From: Prosapia bicincta
Lineage: Eukaryota > Arthropoda > Insecta > Hemiptera > Cercopidae
Length of the DNA stretch: 64,000 nucleotides
Direction: 5' to 3'
Assembly (NCBI GenBank): GCA_036971475.1
Contig: JBAIZL010000005.1
Span: 67,739,655 to 67,803,654 of the forward strand
The translations under genes were made by a program, and so were the position numbers. Below, in pieces: positions 42,885-55,400 of this stretch. Each line of letters opens with the position of its first letter. Position 1 is the first letter of the stretch. The notes below the pieces were generated by a model, which had not been told where the DNA came from, ran no database searches, and saw only the letters and a program-made list of their open reading frames with translations.

Positions 42885-45800
42885 TGGGATTTCTCATTTA
42901 AAAAGCATAAATAACGTAGAATAGACCTTAGATTCGCATTGAGCTCTTAGAATTGATCTATAATAAGTATTATAGGAGCTATCGCAATTGTCATACATTT
43001 GCTCTAAAAAAAAATGCATGAATTATAGTTCATGGATTTTGCGATTTCTACAAAAAAGGGATTTCACATTTAAAAAGCATAAATAACGTAGAATAGACCG
43101 TAGATTCGCATTGTGCACTTAGAATTGATCTATAATAAGTATTATATTAGCTATCGCAATTGTCATATATTTGCTCTAAAAAAAATGCATGAATTATAGT
43201 TCATGGATTTTGCGTTTTCTACATAAAATGTATTTCTCATTTAAAAAGCATAAATAACGTAGAATAGACCGTAGATTCGCATTGTGCACTTAGAATTGAT
43301 CTATAATAAGTATTATAGGAGCTATCGCAATTGTCATACATTTGCTCTAAAAAAAAATGCATGAATTATAGTTCATGGATTTTGCGATTTCTACAAAAAA
43401 TGGATTTCACATTTAAAAAGCATAAATAACGTAGAATAGACCGTAGATTCGCATTGTGCACTTAGAATTGATCTATAATAAGTATTATATTAGCTATCGC
43501 AATTGTCATATATTTGCTCTAAAAAAAATGCATGAATTATAGTTCATGGATTTTGCGATTTCTACATAAAATGTATTTCTCATTTAAAAAGCATAAATAA
43601 CGTAGAATAGACCGTAGATTCGCATTGTGCACTTAGAATTGATCTATAATAAGTATTATAGGAGCTATTGCAATTGTCATATATTTGCTCTAAAAAAAAT
43701 GCATGAATTATAGTTCATGGATTTTGCGATTTCTACAAAAAATGGATTTCCCATTTAAAAAGCATAAATAACGTAGAATAGACCGTAGATTTGCATTGTG
43801 CACTTAGAATTGATCTATAATAAGTATTATAGGAGCTATTGCAATTGTCATATATTTGCTCTAAAACAAATGCATGAATTATAGTTCATGGATTTTGCGA
43901 TTTCTACAAAAAATGGATTTCCCATTTAAAAAGCATAAATAACGTAGAATAGACCGTAGATTCGCATTGTGCACTTAGAATTGATCTATAATAAGTATTA
44001 TAGGAGCTATTGCAATTGTCATATATTTGCTCTAAAAAAAAATGCATGAATTATAGTTCATGGATTTTGCGATTTCTACAAAAAATGGATTTCACATTTA
44101 AAAAGCATAAATAACGTAGAATAGACCGTAGATTCGCATTGTGCACTTAGAATTGATCTATAATAAGTATTATAATTAGCTATCGCAATTGTCATATATT
44201 TGCTCTAAAAAAAAATGCATGAATTATAGTTCATGGATTTTGCGATTTCTACAAAAAATGGATTTCCCATTTAAAAAGCATAAATAACGTAGAATAGACC
44301 GTAGATTCGCATTGTGCACTTAGAATTGATCTATAATAAGTATTATAGGAGCTATTGCAATTGTCATATATTTGCTCTAAAAAAAATGCATGAATTATAG
44401 TTCATGGATTTTGCGATTTCTACAAAAAATGGATTTCCCATTTAAAAAGCATAAATAACGTAGAATAGACCGTAGATTCGCATTGTGCACTTAGAATTGA
44501 TCTATAATAAGTATTATAGGAGCTATTGCAATTGTCATATATTTGCTCTAAAAAAAAATGCATGAATTATAGTTCATGGATTTTGCGATTTCTACAAAAA
44601 ATGGATTTCACATTTAAAAAGCATAAATAACGTAGAATAGACCGTAGATTCGCATTGTGCACCAAGAATTGATCTATAATAAGTATTATATTAGCTATCG
44701 CAATTGTCATATATTTGCTCTAAAAAAAATGCATGAATTATAGTTCATGGATTTTGCGATTTCTACATAAAATGTATTTCTCATTTAAAAAGCATAAATA
44801 ACGTAGAATAGACCGTAGATTCGCATTGTGCACTTAGAATTGATCTATAATAAGTATTATAGGAGCTATTGCAATTGTCATATATTTGCTCTAAAACAAA
44901 TGCATGAATTATAGTTCATGGATTTTGCGATTTCTACAAAAAATGGATTTCCCATTTAAAAAGCATAAATAACGTAGAATAGACCGTAGATTTGCATTGT
45001 GCACTTAGAATTGATCTATAATAAGTATTATAGGAGCTATTGCAATTGTCATATATTTGCTCTAAAAAAAAATGCATGAATTATAGTTCATGGATTTTGC
45101 GATTTCTACAAAAAATGGATTTCACATTTAAAAAGCATAAATAACGTAGAATAGACCGTAGATTCGCATTGTGCACTTAGAATTGATCTATAATAAGTAT
45201 TATAATTAGCTATCGCAATTGTCATATATTTGCTCTAAAAAAAAATGCATGAATTATAGTTCATGGATTTTGCGATTTCTACAAAAAATGGATTTCCCAT
45301 TTAAAAAGCATAAATAACGTAGAATAGACCGTAGATTCGCATTGTGCACTTAGAATTAATCTATAATAAGTATTATAGGAGCTATTGCAATTGTCATGTA
45401 TTTGCTCTAAAAAAAATGCATGAATTATAGTTCATGGATTTTGCGATTTCTACAAAAAATGGATTTCCCATTTAAAAAGCATAAATAACGTAGAATAGAC
45501 CGTAGATTCGCATTGTGCACTTAGAATTGATCTATAATAAGTATTATAGGAGCTATTGCAATTGTCATATATTTGCTCTAAAAAAAAATGCATGAATTAT
45601 AGTTCATGGATTTTGCGATTTCTACAAAAAATGGATTTCCAATTTAAAAAGCATAAATAACGTAGAATAGACCGTAGATTCCCATTTTGCACTTAGAATT
45701 GACCTATAATTAGTATTATAGGAGCTATTGCAATTGTCATATATTTGCTCTAAAAAAAATGCATGAATTATAGTTCATGGATTTTGCGATTTCTACAAAA

Positions 45801-47008
45801 AATGGATTTCCCATTTAAAAAGCATAAATAACGTAGAATAGACCGTAGATTCGCATTGTGCACTTAGAATTGATCTATAATAAGTATTATAGGAGCTATT
45901 GCAATTGTCATATATTTGCTCTAAAAAAAAATGCATGAATTATAGTTCATGGATTTTGCGATTTCTACAAAAAATGGATTTCCCATTTAAAAAGCATAAA
46001 TAACGTAGAATAGACCGTAGATTCGCATTGTGCACTTAGAATTGATCTATAATAAGTATTATATTAGCTATCGCAATTGTCATATATTTGCTCTAAAAAA
46101 AATGCATGAATTATAGTTCATGGATTTTGCGATTTCTACATAAAATGGATTTCTCATTTAAAAAGCATAAATAACGTAGAATAGACCGTAGATTCGCATT
46201 GTGCACATAGAATTGATCTATAATAAGTATTATAGGAGCTATCGCAATTGTAATATATTTGCTCTAAAAAAAATGCATGAATTATAGTTCATGGATTTTG
46301 CGATTTCTACAAAAATGTGATTTCTCATTTAAGAAGCATAAATAACGTAGAATAGACCGTAGATTCGCATTGTGCACTTAGAATTGATCTATAATAAGTA
46401 TTATAGGAGCTATTGCAATTGTCATATATTTGCTCTAAAAAAAATGCATGAATTATAGTTCATGGATTTTGCGATTTCTACAAAAAATGGATTTCCCATT
46501 TAAAAAGCATAAATAACGTAGAATAGACCGTAGATTCGCATTGTGCACTTAGAATTGATCTATAATAAGTATTATAGGAGCTATCGCAATTGTCATATAT
46601 TTGCTCTAAAAAAATGCATGAATTATAGTTCATGGATTTTGCGATTTCTACAAAAAATGGATTTCCCATTTAAAAAGCATAAATAACGTAGAATAGACCG
46701 TAGATTCGCATTGTGCACTTAGAATTGATCTATAATAAGTATTATAGGAGCTATCGCAATTGTCATATATTTGCTCTAAAAAAAATGCATGAATTATAAG
46801 TTCATGGATTTTGCGATTTCTACAAAAAATGGATTTCTCATTTAAAAAGCATAAATAACGTAGAATAGACCGTAGATTCGCATTGTGCACTTAGAATTGA
46901 TCTATAATACGTATTATAGGAGCTATCGCAATTGTCATATATTTGCTCTAAAAAAAATGCATGAATTATAGTTCATGGATTTTGCGATTTCTACAAAAAA
47001 TGGATTTC
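42885..47008 (+). repeat. Zone E: long HOR copy 3 (about 4.1 kb, about 24 monomers)
   Basis: Begins with the same AAAAATGGGATTT and GAGCTCTTAG markers. It contains extra monomers with TATAATTAGC (near 44,173 and 45,200) that repeat about 1,030 bp apart, a local six-monomer duplication not seen in the other copies. It ends with the A7 monomer at 46,648 and the C50 monomer (TACGTA at 46,909). It passes into zone F at 47,009, where CTC becomes CCC. Confidence 0.82.
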
Positions 47009-47373
47009 CCATTTAAAAAGCATAAATAACGTAGAATAGACCGTAGATTTGCATTGTGCACTTGGAATTGATCTATAATAAGTATTATAGGAGCTATCGC
47101 AATTGTCATATATTTGCTCTAAAAAAAATGCATGAATTATAGTTCATGGATTTTGCGATTTCTACAAAAAATGGATTTCCCATTTAAAAAGCATAAATAA
47201 CGTAGAACAGACCGTAGATTCGCATTGTGCACTTAGAATTGATCTATAATAAGTATTATAGGAGCTATCGCAATTGTCATATTTTTGCTCTAAAAAAAAT
47301 GCATGAATTATAGTTCATGGATTTTGCGATTTCTACAAAAAATGGATTTCCCATTTAAAAAGCATAAATAACG

Positions 47374-48057
47374 TAGAATAGACCGTAGATTCGCATTGTG
47401 CACTTAGAATTGATCTATAATACGTATTATAGGAGCTATCGCAATTGTCATATATTTGCTCTAAAAAAAATGCATGAATTATAGTTCATGGATTTTGCGA
47501 TTTCTACAAAAAATGGATTTCCCATTTAAAAAGCATAAATAACGTAGAACAGACCGTAGATTAGCATTGTGCACTTAGAATTGATCTATAATAAGTATTA
47601 TAGGAGCTATTGCAATTGTCATATATTTGCTCTAAAAAAAATGCATGAATTATAGTTCATGGATTTTGCGATTTCTACAAAAAATGGATTTCCCATTTAA
47701 AAAGCATAAATAACGTAGAATAGACCGTAGATTCGCATTGTGCACTTAGAATTGATCTATAATACGTATTATAGGAGCTATCGCAATTGTCATATATTTG
47801 CTCTAAAAAAAATGCATGAATTATAGTTCATGGATTTTGCGATTTCTACAAAAAATGGATTTCCCATTTAAAAAGCATAAATAACGTAGAACAGACCGTA
47901 GATTAGCATTGTGCACTTAGAATTGATCTATAATAAGTATTATAGGAGCTATTGCAATTGTCATATATTTGCTCTAAAAAAAATGCATGAATTATAGTTC
48001 ATGGATTTTGCGATTTCTACAAAAAATGGATTTCCCATTTAAAAAGCATAAATAACG
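47374..48057 (+). repeat. Short dimeric HOR in zone F (342 bp x 2)
   Basis: Two monomer haplotypes alternate: T6/C19/C50/C67 and C6/A19/A50/T67. The pair occurs twice, with TACGTA at 47,422 and 47,764. These two types differ at all four common variable positions, so they are distinct lineages amplified together. Confidence 0.75.
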
Positions 48058-49295
48058 TAGAATAGACCGTAGATTCGCATTGTGCACTTAGAATTGATCT
48101 ATAATAAGTATTATAGGAGCTATCGCAATTGTCATATATTTGCTCTAAAAAAAATGCATGAATTATAGTTCATGGATTTTGCGATTTCTACAAAAAATGG
48201 ATTTCCCATTTAAAAAGCATAAATAACGTAGAATAGACCGTAGATTCGCATTGTGCACTTAGAATTGATCTATAATAAGTATTATAGGAGCTATCGCAAT
48301 TGTCATATATTTGCTCTAAAAAAAATGCATGAATTATAGTTCATGGATTTTGCGATTTCTACAAAAAATGGATTTCCCATTTAAAAAGCATAAATAACGT
48401 AGAACAGACCGTAGATTAGCATTGTGCACTTAGAATTGATCTATAATAAGTATTATAGGAGCTATTGCAATTGTCATATATTTGCTCTAAAAAAAATGCA
48501 TGAATTATAGTTCATGGATTTTGCGATTTCTACAAAAAATGGATTTCCAATTTAAAAAGCATAAATAACGTAGAATAGACCGTAGATTCGCATTGTGCAC
48601 TTAGAATTGATCTATAATAAGTATTATAGGAGCTATTGCAATTGTCATATATTTGCTCTAAAAAAAATGCATGAATTATAGTTCATGGATTTTGCGATTT
48701 CTACAAAAAATGGATTTCCCATTTAAAAAGCATAAATAACGTAGAATAGACCGTAGATTCGCATTGTGCACTTAGAATTGATCTATAATACGTATTATAG
48801 GAGCTATCGCAATTGTCATATATTTGCTCTAAAAAAAATGCATGAATTATAGTTCATGGATTTTGCGATTTCTACAAAAAATGGATTTCCCATTTAAAAA
48901 GCATAAATAACGTAGAATAGACCGTAGATTCGCATTGTGCACTTAGAATTGATCTATAATACGTATTATAGGAGCTATCGCAATTGTCATATATTTGCTC
49001 TAAAAAAAATGCATGAATTATAGTTCATGGATTTTGCGATTTCTACAAAAAATGGATTTCCCATTTAAAAAGCATAAATAACGTAGAATAGACCGTAGAT
49101 TCGCATTGTGCACTTAGAATTGATCTATAATACGTATTATAGGAGCTATCGCAATTGTCATATATTTGCTCTAAAAAAAATGCATGAATTATAGTTCATG
49201 GATTTTGCGATTTCTACAAAAAATGGATTTCCCATTTAAAAAGCATAAATAACGTAGAATAGACCGTAGATTCGCATTGTGCACTTAGAATTGAT

Positions 49296-49313
49296 CTATA
49301 ATACGTATTATAG
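49296..49313. repeat. Perfect 18-bp palindrome within the monomer (position-50 C variant)
   Basis: CTATAATACGTATTATAG equals its own reverse complement. In the majority monomer the two central bases are AG, giving 8-bp arms around a 2-bp mismatched centre; the C variant makes the centre CG and completes the symmetry. The same form starts a few bases before about 24 TACGTA positions, including 39,201, 42,623, 46,909, 48,790-50,158, 55,288, 57,340, 58,195 and 61,957. It could extrude as a cruciform or bind a dimeric protein; that is inference. Confidence 0.9.
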
Positions 49314-49343
49314 GAGCTATCGCAATTGTCATATATTTGCTCT

Positions 49344-49351
49344 AAAAAAAA
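49344..49351 (+). repeat. A8 homopolymer, a main site of monomer length change
   Basis: The A-run at monomer positions 90-97 is usually A8. Shorter and longer forms recur (A7 near 4,697, 16,655, 42,322 and 63,368; A9 near 602, 17,000 and 63,880), as do forms losing the preceding T (e.g. near 1,114 and 8,283). These single-base changes, with changes in the 135-140 A-run and the 106-111 loop, account for most monomers that are not 171 bp. They look like replication slippage. Confidence 0.85.
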
Positions 49352-49353
49352 TG

Positions 49354-49371
49354 CATGAATTATAGTTCATG
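49354..49371. repeat. Inverted repeat CATGAA / TTCATG, 6-nt loop (monomer positions 100-117)
   Basis: Six-base perfect arms flank a TTATAG loop. It is present in nearly every monomer. Most length changes seen here fall in the loop rather than the arms: loop TTAG (two bases shorter, e.g. near 623, 12,060, 15,475 and 20,090) and loop TTATAAG (one longer, e.g. near 24,030, 33,270 and 42,510). Arm substitutions do occur, such as CATGCA near 33,436 and 35,658, so the arms are not strictly invariant. Confidence 0.85.
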
Positions 49372-49391
49372 GATTTTGCGATTTCTACAAA

Positions 49392-49408
49392 AAATGGATT
49401 TCCCATTT
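49392..49408. repeat. Inverted repeat AAATGG / CCATTT, 5-nt loop (monomer positions 138-154)
   Basis: Six-base arms surround ATTTC. In a large share of monomers left of 47 kb, C149 is T (the TTTCTCATTT form). That replaces one G-C pair with G-T, which as + strand RNA would be a G-U wobble. Zone F monomers nearly all keep the fully paired CCC form. A structural role is not shown. Confidence 0.75.
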
Positions 49409-52400
49409 AAAAAGCATAAATAACGTAGAATAGACCGTAGATTCGCATTGTGCACTTAGAATTGATCTATAATACGTATTATAGGAGCTATCGCAATTGT
49501 CATATATTTGCTCTAAAAAAAATGCATGAATTATAGTTCATGGATTTTGCGATTTCTACAAAAAATGGATTTCCCATTTAAAAAGCATAAATAACGTAGA
49601 ATAGACCGTAGATTCGCATTGTGCACTTAGAATTGATCTATAATACGTATTATAGGAGCTATCGCAATTGTCATATATTTGCTCTAAAAAAAATGCATGA
49701 ATTATAGTTCATGGATTTTGCGATTTCTACAAAAAATGGATTTCCCATTTAAAAAGCATAAATAACGTAGAATAGACCGTAGATTCGCATTGTGCACTTA
49801 GAATTGATCTATAATAAGTATTATAGGAGCTATTGCAATTGTCATATATTTGCTCTAAAAAAAATGCATGAATTATAGTTCATGGATTTTGCGATTTCTA
49901 CAAAAAATGGATTTCCCATTTAAAAAGCATAAATAACGTAGAATAGACCGTAGATTCGCATTGTGCACTTAGAATTGATCTATAATACGTATTATAGGAG
50001 CTATCGCAATTGTCATATATTTGCTCTAAAAAAAATGCATGAATTATAGTTCATGGATTTTGCGATTTCTACAAAAAATGGATTTCCCATTTAAAAAGCA
50101 TAAATAACGTAGAATAGACCGTAGATTCGCATTGTGCACTTAGAATTGATCTATAATACGTATTATAGGAGCTATCGCAATTGTCATATATTTGCTCTAA
50201 AAAAAATGCATGAATTATAGTTCATGGATTTTGCGATTTCTACAAAAAATGGATTTCCCATTTAAAAAGCATAAATAACGTAGAACAGACCGTAGATTAG
50301 CATTGTGCACTTAGAATTGATCTATAATAAGTATTATAGGAGCTATCGCAATTGTCATATATTTGCTCTAAAAAAAATGCATGAATTATAGTTCATGGAT
50401 TTTGCGATTTCTACAAAAAATGGATTTCCCATTTAAAAAGCATAAATAACGTAGAACAGACCGTAGATTCGCATTGTGCACTTAGAATTGATCTATAATA
50501 AGTATTATAGGAGCTATTGCAATTGTCATATATTTGCTCTAAAAAAAATGCATGAATTATAGTTCATGGATTTTGCGATTTCTACAAAAAATGGATTTCC
50601 CATTTAAAAAGCATAAATAACGTAGAACAGACCGTAGATTAGCATTGTGCACTTAGAATTGATCTATAATAAGTATTATAGGAGCTATCGCAATTGTCAT
50701 ATATTTGCTCTAAAAAAAATGCATGAATTATAGTTCATGGATTTTGCGATTTCTACAAAAAATGGATTTCCCATTTAAAAAGCATAAATAACGTAGAACA
50801 GACCGTAGATTAGCATTGTGCACTTAGAATTGATCTATAATAAGTATTATAGGAGCTATCGCAATTGTCATATATTTGCTCTAAAAAAAATGCATGAATT
50901 ATAGTTCATGGATTTTGCGATTTCTACAAAAAATGGATTTCCCATTTAAAAAGCATAAATAACGTAGAACAGACCGTAGATTAGCATTGTGCACTTAGAA
51001 TTGATCTATAATAAGTATTATAGGAGCTATCGCAATTGTCATATATTTGCTCTAAAAAAAATGCATGAATTATAGTTCATGGATTTTGCGATTTCTACAA
51101 AAAATGGATTTCCCATTTAAAAAGCATAAATAACGTAGAACAGACCGTAGATTAGCATTGTGCACTTAGAATTGATCTATAATAAGTATTATAGGAGCTA
51201 TTGCAATTGTCATATATTTGCTCTAAAAAAAATGCATGAATTATAGTTCATGGATTTTGCGATTTCTACAAAAAATGGATTTCCCATTTAAAAAGCATAA
51301 ATAACGTAGAACAGACCGTAGATTAGCATTGTGCACTTAGAATTGATCTATAATAAGTATTATAGGAGCTATCGCAATTGTCATATATTTGCTCTAAAAA
51401 AAATGCATGAATTATAGTTCATGGATTTTGCGATTTCTACAAAAAATGGATTTCCCATTTAAAAAGCATAAATAACGTAGAACAGACCGTAGATTCGCAT
51501 TGTGCACTTAGAATTGATCTATAATAAGTATTATAGGAGCTATTGCAATTGTCATATATTTGCTCTAAAACAAATGCATGAATTATAGTTCATGGATTTT
51601 GCGATTTCTACAAAAAATGGATTTCCCATTTAAAAAGCATAAATAACGTAGAACAGACCGTAGATTTGCATTGTGCACTTAGAATTGATCTATAATAAGT
51701 ATTATAGGAGCTATCGCAATTGTCATATATTTGCTCTAAAAAAAATGCATGAATTATAGTTCATGGATTTTGCGATTTCTACAAAAAATGGATTTCCCAT
51801 TTAAAAAGCATAAATAACGTAGAACAGACCGTAGATTAGCATTGTGCACTTAGAATTGATCTATAATAAGTATTATAGGAGCTATCGCAATTGTCATATA
51901 TTTGCTCTAAAAAAAATGCATGAATTATAGTTCATGGATTTTGCGATTTCTACAAAAAATGGATTTCCCATTTAAAAAGCATAAATAACGTAGAACAGAC
52001 CGTAGATTAGCATTGTGCACTTAGAATTGATCTATAATAAGTATTATAGGAGCTATCGCAATTGTCATATATTTGCTCTAAAAAAAATGCATGAATTATA
52101 GTTCATGGATTTTGCGATTTCTACAAAAAATGGATTTCCCATTTAAAAAGCATAAATAACGTAGAACAGACCGTAGATTCGCATTGTGCACTTAGAATTG
52201 ATCTATAATAAGTATTATAGGAGCTATTGCAATTGTCATATATTTGCTCTAAAAAAAATGCATGAATTATAGTTCATGGATTTTGCGATTTCTACAAAAA
52301 ATGGATTTCCCATTTAAAAAGCATAAATAACGTAGAACAGACCGTAGATTAGCATTGTGCACTTAGAATTGATCTATAATAAGTATTATAGGAGCTATCG

Positions 52401-55400
52401 CAATTGTCATATATTTGCTCTAAAAAAAATGCATGAATTATAGTTCATGGATTTTGCGATTTCTACAAAAAATGGATTTCCCATTTAAAAAGCATAAATA
52501 ACGTAGAACAGACCGTAGATTCGCATTGTGCACTTAGAATTGATCTATAATAAGTATTCTAGGAGCTATCGCAATTGTCATATATTTGCTCTAAAAAAAA
52601 TGCATGAATTATAGTTCATGGATTTTGCGATTTCTACAAAAAATGGATTTCCCATTTAAAAAGCATAAATAACGTAGAACAGACCGTAGATTCGCATTGT
52701 GCACTTAGAATTGATCTATAATAAGTATTATAGGAGCTATCGCAATTGTCATATATTTGCTCTAAAAAAAATGCATGAATTATAGTTCATGGATTTTGCG
52801 ATTTCTACAAAAAATGGATTTCCCATTTAAAAAGCATAAATAACGTAGAACAGACCGTAGATTCGCATTGTGCACTTAGAATTGATCTATAATAAGTATT
52901 ATAGGAGCTATCGCAATTGTCATATATTTGCTCTAAAAAAAATGCATGAATTATAGTTCATGGATTTTGCGATTTCTACAAAAAATGGATTTCCCATTTA
53001 AAAAGCATAAATAACGCAGAATCGACGATAGATTCGCATTGTGCACTTAGAATTGATCTATAATAAGTATTATAGGAGCTATTGCAATTGTCATATATTT
53101 GCTCTAAAAAAAATGCATGAATTATAGTTCATGGATTTTGCGATTTCTACAAAAAATGGATTTCCCATTTAAAAAGCATAAATAACGTAGAACAGACCGT
53201 AGATTCGCATTGTGCACTTAGAATTGATCTATAATAAGTATTATAGGAGCTATTGCAATTGTCATATATTTGCTCTAAAAAAAATGCATGAATTATAGTT
53301 CATGGATTTTGCGATTTCTACAAAAAATGGATTTCCCATTTAAAAAGCATAAATAACGTAGAACAGACCGTAGATTAGCATTGTGCACTTAGAATTGATC
53401 TATAATAAGTATTATAGGAGCTATCGCAATTGTCATATATTTGCTCTAAAAAAAATGCATGAATTATAGTTCATGGATTTTGCGATTTCTACAAAAAATG
53501 GATTTCCCATTTAAAAAGCATAAATAACGTAGAACAGACCGTAGATTAGCATTGTGCACTTAGAATTGATCTATAATAAGTATTATAGGAGCTATTGCAA
53601 TTGTCATATATTTGCTCTAAAAAAAATGCATGAATTATAGTTCATGGATTTTGCGATTTCTACAAAAAATGGATTTCCCATTTAAAAAGCATAAATAACG
53701 TAGAACAGACCGTAGATTAGCATTGTGCACTTAGAATTGATCTATAATAAGTATTATAGGAGCTATCGCAATTGTCATATATTTGCTCTAAAAAAAATGC
53801 ATGAATTATAGTTCATGGATTTTGCGATTTCTACAAAAAATGGATTTCCCATTTAAAAAGCATAAATAACGTAGAACAGACCGTAGATTCGCATTGTGCA
53901 CTTAGAATTGATCTATAATAAGTATTATAGGAGCTATCGCAATTGTCATATATTTGCTCTAAAAAAAATGCATGAATTATAGTTCATGGATTTTGCGATT
54001 TCTACAAAAAATGGATTTCCCATTTAAAAAGCATAAATAACGTAGAACAGACCGTAGATTCGCATTGTGCACTTAGAATTGATCTATAATAAGTATTATA
54101 GGAGCTATTGCAATTGTCATATATTTGCTCTAAAAAAAATGCATGAATTATAGTTCATGGATTTTGCGATTTCTACAAAAAATGGATTTCCCATTTAAAA
54201 AGCATAAATAACGTAGAACAGACCGTAGATTAGCATTGTGCACTTAGAATTGATCTATAATAAGTATTATAGGAGCTATTGCAATTGTCATATATTTGCT
54301 CTAAAAAAAATGCATGAATTATAGTTCATGGATTTTGCGATTTCTACAAAAAATGGATTTCCCATTTAAAAAGCATAAATAACGTAGAACAGACCGTAGA
54401 TTAGCATTGTGCACTTAGAATTGATCTATAATAAGTATTATAGGAGCTATTGCAATTGTCATATATTTGCTCTAAAAAAAATGCATGAATTATAGTTCAT
54501 GGATTTTGCGATTTCTACAAAAAATGGATTTCCCATTTAAAAAGCATAAATAACGTAGAACAGACCGTAGATTCGCATTGTGCACTTAGAATTGATCTAT
54601 AATAAGTATTATAGGAGCTATTGCAATTGTCATATATTTGCTCTAAAAAAAATGCATGAATTATAGTTCATGGATTTTGCGATTTCTACAAAAAATGGAT
54701 TTCCCATTTAAAAAGCATAAATAACGTAGAACAGACCGTAGATTCGCATTGTGCACTTAGAATTGATCTATAATAAGTATTATAGGAGCTATTGCAATTG
54801 TCATATATTTGCTCTAAAAAAAATGCATGAATTATAGTTCATGGATTTTGCGATTTCTACAAAAAATGGATTTCCCATTTAAAAAGCATAAATAACGTAG
54901 AACAGACCGTAGATTAGCATTGTGCACTTAGAATTGATCTATAATAAGTATTATAGGAGCTATTGCAATTGTCATATATTTGCTCTAAAAAAAATGCATG
55001 AATTATAGTTCATGGATTTTGCGATTTCTACAAAAAATGGATTTCCCATTTAAAAAGCATAAATAACGTAGAACAGACCGTAGATTAGCATTGTGCACTT
55101 AGAATTGATCTATAATAAGTATTATAGGAGCTATTGCAATTGTCATATATTTGCTCTAAAAAAAATGCATGAATTATAGTTCATGGATTTTGCGATTTCT
55201 ACAAAAAATGGATTTCCCATTTAAAAAGCATAAATAACGTAGAACAGACCGTAGATTAGCATTGTGCACTTAGAATTGATCTATAATACGTATTATAGGA
55301 GCTATCGCAATTGTCATATATTTGCTCTAAAAAAAATGCATGAATTATAGTTCATGGATTTTGCGATTTCTACAAAAAATGGATTTCCCATTTAAAAAGC

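Larger units (their letters stand above)
49319..49382. repeat. Wider inverted repeat ATCGCAA ... TTGCGAT enclosing the CATGAA hairpin
   Basis: Seven-base arms at monomer positions 65-71 and 122-128 are separated by 50 nt that include the 100-117 dyad, so a nested stem could form in single-stranded DNA or + strand RNA. The common C67T variant makes the left arm ATTGCAA, which still pairs by one U-G wobble in + strand RNA. Arms of this length can arise by chance, so function is unproven. Confidence 0.7.
49255..49425 (+). repeat. Representative monomer of the homogenized zone (reference for position numbering)
   Basis: This 171-bp copy carries the A-to-C variant at position 50 and otherwise matches the majority sequence of the right part of the array. 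Position 1 is the T of TAGAATAGACC. Landmarks: TCGCA at 18-22 and 66-70 and reversed (TGCGA) at 123-127; GTGCAC at 25-30; dyad at 42-59; CAATTG at 69-74; A8 run at 90-97; ATGCAT at 97-102; dyad at 100-117; A6 run at 135-140; dyad at 138-154; A5 run at 155-159. The commonest variable positions are 6 (T/C), 19 (C/A/T), 50 (A/C), 67 (C/T) and 149 (C/T). Length 171 is 3 x 57, but every frame is closed by stops in the consensus. Confidence 0.95.
48742..50281 (+). repeat. Run of palindrome-bearing (C50) monomers
   Basis: TACGTA sites lie at 48,790, 48,961, 49,132, 49,303, 49,474 and 49,645, six consecutive monomers, then at 49,987 and 50,158 after one A50/T67 monomer. This is the densest cluster of the perfect 18-bp palindrome in the window. 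Confidence 0.9.

Noticed and set aside
49271..49288. CENP-B box-like TTCG at monomer positions 17-20
   Set aside because: Only the TTCG matches. The required downstream A and CGGG of the 17-bp box are replaced by G and CACT.
49296..49313. TATAATA as a promoter element
   Set aside because: It lies in every monomer as part of a palindrome with no coding sequence downstream; AT-rich motifs of this kind are expected by chance.
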